Shown here: positions 34,586-45,799 of the stretch, piece after piece | How the letters are laid out: each line of letters opens with the position of its first letter | Position numbering within the stretch: the stretch's first letter is position 1 | Assembly: GCA_036936605.1 (NCBI GenBank) | Contig: JAUPFV010000003.1 | Location: 105,037,278-105,101,277 of the forward strand | Direction: 5' to 3' | From: Limnanthes douglasii subsp. nivea | Taxonomy: Eukaryota; Streptophyta; Magnoliopsida; Brassicales; Limnanthaceae | DNA: 64,000 nucleotides | The notes under the pieces: generated by a model | Told to the model about the DNA's origin: nothing | The model's input: only the letters and a program-made list of their open reading frames with translations | Database searches by the model: none | Made by a program: the position numbers and the translations under genes

Positions 34586-36190
34586 CTATGTGTTTGGATT
34601 TAGATGAGCTCTTGTTGCTGTTAGAGTACTGTACTGCAAATTGTTATCGCAATATAACCTCATGGGACCTTCTATCCCTTGTATAATGCGTAATCCAGTA
34701 ACAAAATTCCGCAACCATAGTGTCTGGTTCGATGCCTCAAAGCACACAACAAATTTCGTTGCCATGGTGGACGATGCAATAAGTGTTTGCTTTATATTTT
34801 TCCAGGTTAATGCACCTCTAGCCACTAAGAATATGTTGCATGACGTGCTTTTTAGTGTGTCTGTGTATCCACCAAAATCCGAGTCGGAATACCCAATGAA
34901 ATCCAGTTTATCCGACTTCCTATATGTTAACATGTCCCCTTTTGTTCCTTGTTAATATCAGAGTACCCTTTTAACTGTTTTCCAGTGATCCATTCCTAGG
35001 TTACTAACATATCTCCCCAACATATTTACAACAAAGGAAATGTCTGGCCTAATATAAACTTGAGCATACATTAAACCCCCAACTGCTAAAGCATAATGGA
35101 CCGTTTTTGTAATTCCTCAATCTCAAGTTTTGTCTTAAGATATTATCTCAGACTAAGTCTGTCACCCTTTGCTATAGGGCTTAGGGTTTTGCAATCTGCC
35201 AATCAGTAACATTGTAACACACTTTTAATGTATGCATTTTATGATATCCAAGAATACCACGAGAGCATCTCGATGTATCTGGATTTCTAACACAAAACCG
35301 GCATCACCAAGATCTTTCATATCAAACTTGTCTTATAGAAATATTTTTGTAGTGTGTAACAATTCCTTATTGTTCGAGGCAAGCAATATGTTATCCACAT
35401 ATAATATAAGAAATATGAAATTACTCCCACTGAACTTTTGATATACACAATCCTCAACCGAGTTGATCTCAAAGTCATAACCGACTATCACCTCAAAGAA
35501 TTTGTGATACCATTGATGAGAGGCTTGTTTAAGCCCATAAATGGATTTCTTAAGCCTGTAAACCAGATCTTTTGAGTTACTTTCTACAAAGTGTTCTGGT
35601 TGCACCATATTGATCATTTCCTCAATATTACCATTGAGAAAATCGGTCTTAACATCCATCCAATGAATCTCAAGGTTAAAATGTGCAACTAATGCCATGA
35701 TTGTTCTAAATGAATCCTTCGTCGATATTAAAGCAAAGGTTTCTTTAAAATCAATCTCTTCATGCTAAGTATAACCTTTCTCTACAAGACGTGCTTTATG
35801 TCTTTCCACATTACCTAGGGAATCACGTTTGGTTTTGTAAACCCATTTACAACTAATTGTCTTTTTCCCTTCGGGTAATGGGAAAAGATCCCATAACGCA
35901 TTATCCTGCATTGATTTATACTCTTTTTTCATAGTGTTAATCCACTTTCGAGAGTCAGGGCTTGTCATGGCATGTTTGTAGGATGAAGGATCATCTACAG
36001 TTCCAGCACATAACTCATCATGCTCCTGAAGATATACTATAAATTCTGGACCTATAATACTCTTTCTTTCTCTCGTAGACCTTCTTAAAGGAAGTACTTC
36101 CTCTTGTTGCACTTCTTGAGGAAGTAGAGTTTGATCATTATGGACGATGTCATTTTGATTCCCTTGTGGAAGAATATCTTGAGGTTTCAC
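34586..36190 (-). pseudogene. Copia-B reverse transcriptase and RNase H
   Basis: 36190-35765 covers the pre-RT linker and RT start (LRRSTRERKSIIGPEFIVYL, KKTISCKWVYKTKRD). 35698-35333 is the RT core: LEIHWMDVKTDFLNGNIEEM, YGLKQASHQWYHKFFEVIVG and, at the catalytic site, LYVDNILLAS, where the second Asp of YVDD is Asn. 34933-34586 is RNase H: LDFIGYSDSDFGGYTDTLKS, and STMATKFVVCFEASNQTLWL in place of the usual STTEAEYVA wording. Stops separate the blocks. Confidence 0.9.
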
Positions 36191-36509
36191 TTGTTCTACG
36201 TGGACCCTCTATGGTTCCTGGTTAGAACCCTCAAGTAGAGCATCAATGTTAATTTGAGGATTACCTTGTTCTAATGGGACCGAAATGATTGGCATTACAG
36301 CCCAATCTTCAGATACCTGAGTATCCTTATTCAAACCTTTATGAATCTCTATGGATTCTTCCTTAAAATCAACATATGTTCCCTTATTCTTCCCTCCAAA
36401 CTCAATATCCTCTAGAAACTTGGTCGTTCATGTCTCAAATGTTGTACGAGTGAGAAAATCATAAAACTTAAACCCCCTGGAATGTTAGCAATAACCTATG
36501 AAGAAACAG

Positions 36510-37508
36510 CTAACTGTTTTTGGGTCCAGTTTCTTTTCTTGAGGTTTGTAAGGCCTCACCCTCAGCTGGACAATCCCACACATGTAGATGCTTTAAATTA
36601 GGTTTACGTCTGTTCAAAAGCTCATATGGAGTCCTAACAGTAGCCTTTGCGGGTACTTGATTGAATATATAAGCGGCACATTTTGATGGCTTCCCCCGGA
36701 GAGATAATGGTAGAGATGAGTGACTTATCATGCTTCCAACCATATCTTTTAGTGTTCGGTTCCGTCTCTTATATACACCATTTATGAAAGGTGAACCGGG
36801 CATAGTGTATTGAGAGACTATTCCACACTTTTCTAGGTATTGTGCAAATGATCCTGGACATAGTTCACTTGATCCATCATATCTACCATAGTATTCACCA
36901 CCACGGTTAGATCTAACGGTCTAAATGCTTTTACCAAATTGTTTCTCAACCTCGGTCTTAAAATCTATGAACTTGTCTAAGGCCTCAGACTTTTCATGAA
37001 GAATATAAAAGTAACCGAAACAAGAGTAGTCATCGATGAATGATATAAAGTACCACTGCATGTTCCATGATTCCTGTGAAAACGGTCCACAGCTGTCGGT
37101 ATGTATCAACTCTAAGACTTCATTCGCTTTATATGTCCCTAAATTTTTAACTTTGGTTTGTTTCCCTTTGATACACTCGACACATATACCAAAATCAAAG
37201 TAATCAAAGGGACCTAATAAACCTTCAGCAACAAGCTTGTCCATCCTAACTTTAGATATGTAACCTAACCGCTTGTGCCACAGTTTATAAGATCTTTCAG
37301 ATTTAGTAATGTTATTTGGTGTACGTTGTGTATTCATAAAATTATTGTGATTATTAATAGTATTCAACAAATACAAATTATCCTCTTTAATTAAATTTCC
37401 ATTTCCAACAATCACATTATTTAGAGAGAGAATGTAAAACAATTGTTTCCCATCAATCAAGAGTAACCTTGTAAGTCTAGAACTGGAAAAGAAATTAAGT
37501 TCCTCCAA
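36510..37508 (-). pseudogene. Copia-B integrase
   Basis: From 37508 the pre-integrase region reads LWHKRLGYISKVRMDKLVAE and CVECIKGKQTK (zinc-binding Cys pair). The core follows with LELIHTDSCGPFSQE, which keeps the first catalytic Asp, and FISFIDDYSCFGYFY. The text around 36930-36800 is broken where the second Asp (usually in SDxGGEY) should lie. 36803-36510 resumes with the YNRRNRTLKDMVGSM-like helix (here VYKRRNRTL, so the catalytic Glu position cannot be confirmed) and VPAKATVRTPYELLNRRKPN. Confidence 0.88.
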
Positions 37509-38584
37509 AACGTAGGAACATACATTACATTCTCTAAAAATAATACATGTCCAGTGGAAAGTCTTAAATAAAAATCACAAATAGCTAAAACTTGACACGA
37601 GCTCCTGTCTGCAGTGAAAATGGATCTTTCATCCTCACTTAGAATCCTGCTCCGTACCGTGCAAATAAACACAAAGATGAGTTGTTGCAGCCGAATCAAC
37701 CCACTAAGTATTTCTTTTCACATAAACTATATTACTTTTTGAAACAACCAAAGATGTGGGAATACCTTTTCTTATCAAATAAATCCTCCGTTTTTCATAA
37801 TCCTTTTTCAGATATCATTTCTCTTTGTAGAAAAAGCATCAACCTACAATCGATTCCTCAGGAATTTTCTTCTTTACCGGACGTTGACCTGGTATTTTTC
37901 CATCTTCCTTCCGCTTAGGCCCTGCCCTTTTTGCAGATATAATCATATTACCGTGCCTTTAAGTTTACCCCCCTCCTGTGCAACGTGGGAAATCGACTTA
38001 TTGATATTATACTTTTCTTGCATGCAGTTATAGGTGGACTGGAAATACTTTAACCGATCTAGCAGCGAATAAAATGTGAATCCCACTATGCATTCCTCAG
38101 GTAAGTCTAAACTGACTGCCATTAACTTTTGACCAATCATCAACATTCCAAGAATGTGCTCCTGGATTTTACCTTTGCCATTATACTTTTTGGTAGCTAC
38201 CTCGATGAGCAAAAGCTGCATCTCTACCTTCTCATTTTTAGAAAAGGTTTTCTCAACCTCCATGAGAAACATTGAGGCAGTGATAACACCTTTAGGGACA
38301 GCCCCACGCAATGCTACTGGTATCCCCTGTAACAAAAGCGTCATGCATAACTTATTAGACTTATCCCACCTTTCATCAGCCTTAGTTTCCTCCAGTGTAC
38401 TTTCCAGACTAAGGGGGGATGGTTTGGGAGTTGACCATGCATGGTCATAATCATGTACGGATAAAAATAATAACATATCTGCCTTCCACAATTGGAAGTC
38501 CAAACAATCTAACATGGGTGGACGGTTCACCAATAGATTGTAACTAGTGGATACTATAATAAGAACTAACAACGCAAAGCACAT
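37457..38584 (-). pseudogene. Copia-B gag and protease
   Basis: Gag reads from 38584 to 37943 with PPMLDCLDFQLWKADMLLFL, SNKLCMTLLLQGIPVALRGA, KYNGKGKIQEHILGMLMIG and ISHVAQEGGKLK. The knuckle region near 37830 is worn (CFFYKEK, second Cys lost). The protease motif near 37690 reads WVDSAATTHLC, where families usually have DSGAT; it continues to 37457 with LFLENVMYVPTFWRNLISF. The upstream start is uncertain, since the first residues before NRPPM look non-homologous. Confidence 0.85.
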
Positions 38585-38734
38585 TTAACATCTTGACATA
38601 TAACTAAAAATATATGCATAAACATGACAAATAAATGTAAAACATAAAATTCCTTGATAATAGATACTGGAGGGCAAATCATACTAACATGCAATTTTAT
38701 GAGTTTGAAAAGTACCATGATCATTATTTTAATT

Positions 38735-39130
38735 TTCTAAGTACATATGAGACCTTACGGAACGCCGATGTCATTTACTTAGATTAAAATAACTCTAATT
38801 TAATTTTCTTAAGTACCGGTAAAACCTTCCGGAGGGCCGATTTCACCTACTTAAAATCAAAAAATTACAAGGATGAATTTAATTTATCCTAAGTACCGAT
38901 GAAACCTTCTGGAGGACCAATTTCATCTAATTAAAATTAAAATCAACACAATGAACATTTTTAGTAATTTTCTCTCGTTCATGATTAATTTAAACCCAAA
39001 CATGAACTTTCCGGAGGGCCAATAATATTTGAATTTAAATTAATCCCCAAACGTTTCGAAGCTTATGATCCATAAGAAAATTAATTTCAATTTTCCTGAG
39101 GGCATACGAGTCTACGAAACCTTAGACATG
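38735..39130 (-). repeat. Tandem repeats in copia-B leader
   Basis: Units of about 72-80 bases start near 38738, 38810 and 38890, each beginning taagtacc and containing an inverted ccttccggagggccg-type core. Two weaker copies follow near 38980 and 39060. They lie between gag and the primer-binding site. Confidence 0.7.
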
Positions 39131-39287
39131 CATCACCGTTTAAACATTCACGCACATATAATTTATTTCACAAATAAACATACAATAATTAGCATGCCAA
39201 ACACACCATATTTTTGAAATAAATCATGTCATACATTTTAAATAAATTAAAAAAAGTTGATTAAAAAAATCGATTTTTTAATGAACA

Positions 39288-39520
39288 GCAGCAGCCTGCA
39301 TGTTGCCTGCACATGCAGCAGCTTACCTGCTTGCCGCTGAGCAGCAACATGCATGCAACAGCTTACCTGCTGCAATTTGCAGCAGCTTACCTGTCTGCTG
39401 CAAATTGCAACAACAACCTCCCTACTGCAGGTGCATGTTCTTGGAAGTGCCCACCTGCAGCAGGTGCTATTGCAGCAGTTCGCTCAGCTGCATCCAGCCT
39501 ACTGCAGCGGCTGCTGTCAT
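39288..39520 (-). repeat. GC-rich CAG/CTG block in copia-B leader
   Basis: A sudden run of gcagcag, ctgctgc and tgcatgc words stands out in otherwise AT-rich sequence. Plus-strand open frames here (39300-39704) are by-products of the repetitive composition. In the element sense, three copies of the plant 5' splice-site consensus CAG|GTAAG occur (plus-strand cttacctg at 39322, 39362 and 39386). Confidence 0.6.
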
Positions 39521-40073
39521 TGGGCACACGCCTAGCCATCAAAATCAGTTGCTGTCACTAAGTATTTTCCCAACCAGTAGCCCTCCACTATCGTCATCAC
39601 GACAGCAGTGGTTTTATGAATCCTCGCATGTTACGGTGATCACCACAGGTCCGCAATTCGCTGGCCATGATGAACATTGTTGGACAGATTTCCATCGACG
39701 TTAATATCAGGGGTTAAGCCGTCTATAATCCATTGTCCCAATAGTTTTGATTTTATTCGTTATATTAGGATTGATTTGATGCTAATTCCGGGAGAAAAAA
39801 TTCCAAACATCAATCAACCCTAATTTAACCAAAAAAATCCTTAAACTATCAAAATTACAATTTATTCATATAAAACATGGAAACAATTATATATGCTTTT
39901 TAATACGAATAAATCACATAAAATGTTTTTCATAGAATTCCTCAATCCATGCCCTAACCACCTCAATCAACACATAATCCCAATGACATGAATTCTTTAC
40001 AATGAAGAAAAACATGCATATTTATCTATCAATACGCAATTCGATTATTCTACCGAATCCAAAAAAGGGTTAA

Positions 40074-40090
40074 CCTTGATCTAATACCAA
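40074..40090 (-). promoter_or_regulatory. Copia-B primer-binding site
   Basis: The minus strand reads TTGGTATTAGATCAAGG immediately inside the right LTR, close to the tRNA-Met complement TGGTATCAGAGC. Confidence 0.85.
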
Positions 40091-40091
40091 T

Positions 40092-40747
40092 TGTTATATA
40101 TTATTCGAAATCACATCATATATTATATAACAAATCGTAGAAAAATAATTAAACCCCTTTCTAGATTCACCTAAGTGAATAAACAGAAAACAAAGATCAC
40201 TTACGGGTTCTCCTGCTGCTTTCCATCTAATATTCTCTTTTGTTCCTTTGCGTTATCCACCGATTCTGTTTATGAAATTTAGAAACCTGCAGAATCAAAT
40301 TAGTGAAGAAAGGAAAGGTTTCCAAACACTGAAGGAAGCAGTCGTATTTCTGATTAGGTTTAAGATGATAAAACTCATAAACTTAGCCCCTTATTTATAG
40401 TCTTTACAATGTGAAGTCCAACATTGTAAAATTCATCCTCTATTACTTCCTTGTGTCCAAAGATCATAACCCGATAAATTGATAAATTCAATATATATCC
40501 CTGATTTATTAATTCAAGCTTAAGTGTTGAGATTTGGACCATCTTCATTATAGTGCCCAAATTTAACCTGGTTACCACACTTGAGCCCATAACGTCTTTT
40601 TCATCCACATGTCCAATTTAGTTAATCAAATAATTAACTCGATTACTTTTAATTTGGACCTGCTTAGAAAATAACCGAATATGTTTATTTAGCATGTCAG
40701 TCCGATTATTGTCGGTTCATAAATATATTAAATAAATATATCCAACA
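40092..40747 (-). repeat. Copia-B 5' LTR
   Basis: TG...CA-bounded LTR aligning over its full length with 33389-34046. It carries the TATA box and the adjacent dyad (40388-40431). The open frame at 40375-40608 lies inside it and is not a gene. Confidence 0.9.
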
Positions 40748-41085
40748 TATTGGCCTTAGCTATTTCCATATTAACTTTGTCTTCTGTAGTTTTATTTTCC
40801 TCATAACAGTTCTCAAGAAACTTTTTTTCTTCTTATGAATTGACTAAAGTATTGAATATGTTTTCAAAAGTTTTTTTGTTTCAACACTTTATCTTGATCT
40901 TTAACATTTTTAAATTTTTCCATAATACTTGTAAAAGAACCATTCATGAATTCATTTCAGCTAGCAGTTACCATACTATAAAATTCATGATAAAAAACCA
41001 CATGCTTTGAAATTTAAAAGAAGATTTAGTGTTTTTTTAGTTTATGAAAAAATTAATGCAAAAAAAACTGTGATCTTGCCATGTT
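40748..41085 (-). mobile_element. LINE-2, 5' portion beyond the copia-B insertion
   Basis: Colinear with the linker between endonuclease and RT of LINE-1 (around 10540-10870). Matching words include ggccttagcta, cagttctcaaga and accacatgctttgaaattta versus gccacatgttttaaattt. Similarity ends near 41085 inside the endonuclease equivalent, so LINE-2 was probably 5'-truncated on insertion, as LINEs often are. Confidence 0.75.
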
Positions 41086-41680
41086 AACATAAATAAAAAT
41101 TTATAAATACATATATGTTACACCAAACAATAAATTAAATAAAAAATAAAAAATTAAGAAAATACAAAATAAATAATAAATAATAAAAATATGTTTTTAA
41201 TCGATTAAATTTTATATAATTTTTACTATTATTAATTTTATGGTTGTTTGAATCATGATATTGAATATGTAAAGTTAATAATTTTTAACATAAAGATTTG
41301 ATTATTACCGGGCTTAATATATAAACTTTTAATATAAATAATATAAAAATAAAATCGTAAATGAAAATGGTTTAGTTTGCGCCATACACTTTATAAAAAC
41401 AAGATTTTAGTTGTAGTTAGATCTAAATCAAATTTAGGTAAATTTTAAATGATATAGATATAAATAAATATGAAGGTACTAATTACATTATGTAATGTTT
41501 GAAGTCATATATAATGATGCAAGGTTTAAAGTATGAAACCCACATAAATTTGCGGTTTAAAGTTTGGTCTATAAATAGAATCACCATCCTCGTTATTAGA
41601 GTTTTCTACCCACAAATCTAATCTTTTTACACTTTGTCACTTTTTTTATCATTTCTTCTTGCCCACTCATTCATTCTTTT
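41086..41680 (+). promoter_or_regulatory. Possible gypsy-B 5' LTR/leader with TATA box
   Basis: An AT-rich run is followed by a TATA-like tctataaataga (41569-41580) and a C/T-rich transcribed-leader-like stretch. Its position upstream of gypsy-B gag suggests a 5' LTR, but I found no matching 3' copy in the window. Confidence 0.3.
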
Positions 41681-42889
41681 TAAACGGGTAATTTTCCTGA
41701 CCATTTAGTCTTTCACTCTTAGCCATGTTCATGCATTTATTTCATTATTTCCATCTTTTTTCATCCACTTATTTCATTACTTCCATCGCTCCTTCCATCA
41801 TCTCAGAATAACTTCGACCAATCATTCTCTAACATGTCTAACCCTTATGAAATTTATTTTAGCCTACTTACTCGTGATTCTGAATCACTCTGAAAACTTT
41901 ATTTTACCGAAACCTTTCTACCAAAATACATCACCAAATTGGTGTTTTTTTTTGTAAGAAACTGAGGTTCCAGTAAGAGAAAATTCTTTAAAAACTCATT
42001 TAACTACTTTCACAACTTGTTTGAGTTTCCTAAAAAAATTTAAAACATTGATGTATCTCACTTTTTAAAACTCAGATCCGGTTTTTGTATTATGAGATTA
42101 TTAATATACCCAATGTAGACATCCATCTACAGTTGGACCACATGATGGAGTCTCATTTAGCTCAGATAATGATGCTCCTAAATATGGTGGCATATATCGG
42201 TATGCCGCGTTTTGGCATACTTTGAGTTAAGTCATTCATCTCCCTCGATAGGCCAATAAAACTAAATAATGAGGCGATGCCATAGTTTTATACTTATACA
42301 TAGAATAAAGAACCATTCCAAGCGTGATCTCGTCCTTCACCATTCTGAGGTGGCCATACGATGGTGGAAAACTCTAGGAAATATTCTGATCGCGAGTGCG
42401 CAAGAAAATATGGTAAGTACTGCCCTACTGTGATGGCTTCAGGTCTAGCTAGATGACCGTACCACCTTACAATCATCACAAAAAGAAAAGGATGGATCAC
42501 ACGCATATGATTCTTGACCATCGTGGAAGGAGGAAACTAACCATCCTAACCATCCACCAACTCCCATGCGGATTAACTAAGATATCATAATTATCATATT
42601 ACATTGCGTGTGATCTACTTAAGTCAATGAAACCCCTCCATAAGCAGTCAAACCGAGTATTTGGAATTCATGTCCATCACTACCAATATTTTGTCCATGT
42701 TACTAGCATGCATCCTAGTAAAATTACGCTCCTCCATATGCAGCCCAATTGTAGTCTAGCTAGCTACCTCATATGATGCATTAGTTTATTGGACCAACAA
42801 ATCAGACTTACCATGGCTATGAGGCTGCTGAGTCGAGATTCAACTTGGTATATTCTCTTATGACTCTAGAGATTTTGTATAAATATTTA

Positions 42890-43110
42890 CCACTGATGTT
42901 CAACTAATACAATATGGACAAGGACAATGATGTAAGAGACTATGAGCACCACATCAAGAAATTTTAAAGTGACATGCTGAGATTTGAGGGTGACTATAAG
43001 CTCATTTTCCAATCATTTTCCATGACCTCAGAGGAAACTCACTAACATGGTTCAATCAGCTTCTAACGGATAACACTTAAAGCTGAACATATGGTGGACC
43101 ACGTTCATGA
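42890..43110 (+). pseudogene. Gypsy-B gag remnant
   Basis: Readable as a YDGxxDPxDHI-like text: MDKDNDVRDYEHHIKKF, a stop, then SDMLRFEGDYKLIFQSFSMT, matching the gag pattern in which a capsid helix precedes a CRxFPxSL-like motif and an ALxWFxQL motif (here TWFNQL after a frameshift). Short and broken; assignment rests on the pattern and on the downstream pol. Confidence 0.5.
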
Positions 43111-44639
43111 ACTAATTCATCAGCTCCACGGTCATAAAAAAATGATAATGACTATATCATCTACTATTGGTATGAGCCAAATGAGAGTCTCATGGAGCAC
43201 ACTCAATGATTCATCTAAACCATAAACATTATGGAATATGCGACGATTTGGTGGCCTATATAGCATGTAGATATCAAATACTATAGTTACTTATGCTAAA
43301 CAATTATAAAAAAGGCCCTAAACTTCGGATATCCTCTTAGACAAGTGAAGGAGCATATCAAGATGGACGAGATGAGGCGAGTAAGGCTCCCGAGGAATTT
43401 AAATCCTTGGAAAATATTAATAAGCCCCTCATAGTGACTTTATTTTAGACATCCAAGCCTTTCACTAAACCTCCAACGAAGCCCATGTAATAAAATCAAA
43501 GCTTCAAAGGTAAAGCCAAGAGCAACTGAAAAAAAACTATAATAAAAACAACATATAATTGAAGGAAAATGAAGAGAGAATTACATAGACCTAACATATA
43601 ATTTAAAGGTATCCGATGAAAGAGAAAAAAAGTATACTCAAATTTTGAAGGCCCAAGAATATGAGGATGTTTAGGGAAATACGGGACAACAATAAGTTTC
43701 TTAAATTTCATATGATATAGGACATTATACCCAAGGTTCCATTACTTTAAAAATGAGCTACATAAGCTAGTAAATGAAAGAAATCTGGTGGATTTTATCA
43801 AGAAAGATTTCAGGGCCCAACTGAGACAAACTGAGGTCGAACAACGACTATCCTAGATAAATTTGATGATTACATTGTTTTGGACCTAACCTGACATATC
43901 TTGCTTATTATAACACGATATATTACTACATCTTCTAGGAAAATACATATAAAAGACCTATATACTCAGTGTCATGACCAAAGCTCGACATACTTTTACC
44001 AAAACTCATACTCTATTATTAGTTTTGATAACAATGACCCTCGGGGTCGTGGAACGATATGATAGTGCGGTAATAATTATGGTCAAGATTGTTAAGATAA
44101 AAATTAGAAGAATCGTGATAGACATGAAAAATTGGCCAATTTTCTATTTAAAAGTACATCTGATAATTTGTATGGTATACGACTACTTATACTATCAAAG
44201 ATATTTGTAAATAAATTCATCAAGATATACACCCCAATCATGAATGAGATGAAGTTATGTGGTTCTACGACAAAGTGAGCATCAGAAGCAAATATAATAA
44301 TTGTTTTTGGTGGTAAATGATACATTCTTATATAACATAATTTTTGATAGGCCATTATTGGATCAAATGCATGTAATAGTTTTGACAGTACACTAGTGTT
44401 TTTTATATAATCAAAGATCAAGTTGATGTGGTTTGGAGAAACTAAAGACTTGCAAGAAATGTTAATATTTCTCATTAGATCTTAAGAAATTAAAACTACC
44501 ATAGATCATGGTTCTCCTCGACGATATGGATAAACTGAGAGAGACCCCAAACTTAGTTGATCCAATGAAAGAAGTAAAAATATAAAAATAGAAGAATATA
44601 AAATCTTTCATCTCGGCCAAGCAATGTCAGGTAATCATA

Positions 44640-45260
44640 GATCTGGATTGTTTGTATAATTTTTTTGGATATCTTCACTTGGGTAGCCCAATATGTCACT
44701 AGTCTGCCTGCTGAATAATATGCCAAAAGTTGTCCATGAATTATAAGTTTTACTCAGAAAGCATAAATTATAAACATTCTTTTAGGAAAATGCCAAAACA
44801 ATTGTGTATGAGGTGAACATGCTAATTGAAGTGAGCTAAATCTGAGAATCATTTATCTAGTATGGACGAATAAGCATGTGTTAGTCCAAAATAATAATGG
44901 AAAGCCATAGTTGTGTATGGACTTTATCTGTCTCAATAAAGCATTTCTAAATGAATTTTTTCACCTTCCACATATGGATCAACTAGTGGATGTAACCTCA
45001 GGTTATTGGATGTTATCTTTTACTGATATATACTCGGGTCATAAACAGATCCCTATATATGAAGAATATCAAGAGCATACTAAATTTATCACCGGGTAAT
45101 GATTGCATTATTACAAGGTTCAACCTGTAGTTGAATCCCAAGAAGTGTACTTTCGAATTTTATTCCAAACATTTTTAGGGTATATTGTGAGTGATAAAAT
45201 GATAGAAGTGAACCCTTTATAACTATAAAATTGGCTAAAACGGAGTCATCACGCAAGATC
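44640..45260 (+). pseudogene. Gypsy-B RT with the catalytic core deleted
   Basis: The text runs EVNMLIE..., REFIYLVWTNKHV-like, NNNGKP, then the clear block LCMDFICLNKAFLNEFFHLP, HMDQLVDVTSGYWMLSFTD and EEYQEHTKFITG. Instead of continuing through MPFGL and the YVDD box, the sequence jumps within about 35 bases to LNPKKCTFEFYSKHFLGYIV. The palm segment between these motifs (about 60 residues in relatives) is missing, so this RT cannot be functional. Confidence 0.8.
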
Positions 45261-45799
45261 AATGAAGTCTTTATCATGACATGAAGATCAGATAGTCTAA
45301 ACCAATTTATCTCTCACACTTACGAGATGTGCCAACGTTTCTTACGGAAGCAAATGGGTTGACCATTTAAATTAAAATCTTGCATGCTGCAACTGAACAT
45401 CCAACAAAATCAAGGAATTCTTAATCTTGTCTAAAGTACTTATATAGTTAAAGTTGGGTGGGTTTTATTTTTGTACTTAGTTGTGTCTAATTACGTGGTT
45501 AGCGTATTGATAGTTAGATAAGAGACAAATTCAGCTTGTGCTATATATTATGTAGTAAGTCTCTACTAGAATTTGAGATAAGATATCTACAATCAGGAAA
45601 AATTACCATAGATTTGGTAGTAACGACCAGGAGGACGAAGATTTATTTTCAAGCTCATCTCGTAGTAATATGGACCTCATCTCCAGCTGAATGAACATAT
45701 GACAAGTCAAGTTAGGATATTTCAATATTAGGTTCGAGTCACGCTATCAAATCTCAAGCAAGGGCATATTTTTAACTGAATCCCCTACTCAACGGACCA

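Larger units (their letters stand above)
33389..40747 (-). mobile_element. Copia-B: Ty1/copia element inserted in LINE-2
   Basis: LTRs of 658 and 656 bases (33389-34046 and 40092-40747) flank gag, protease, integrase, RT and RNase H on the minus strand. The tRNA-Met primer site lies beside the right LTR and the polypurine tract beside the left. The insertion is flanked by gattg (33384-33388) and tattg (40748-40752). Removing the element and one pentamer rejoins LINE-2 text colinear with LINE-1, which proves the boundaries. A long leader of about 1.5 kb separates the primer site from gag and contains repeats and a GC-rich CAG/CTG block. Coding frames are interrupted throughout. Confidence 0.93.

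Noticed and set aside
39300..39704. 134-residue Ala/Cys/Ser/Gln-rich plus-strand frame
   Set aside because: Produced by the CAG/CTG-rich leader block of copia-B, which is transcribed on the other strand; several frames are open there for the same compositional reason.
45725..45745. tRNA B-box-like ggttcgagtca
   Set aside because: No A box at the right distance and no acceptor stem can be drawn; it lies within gypsy-B.
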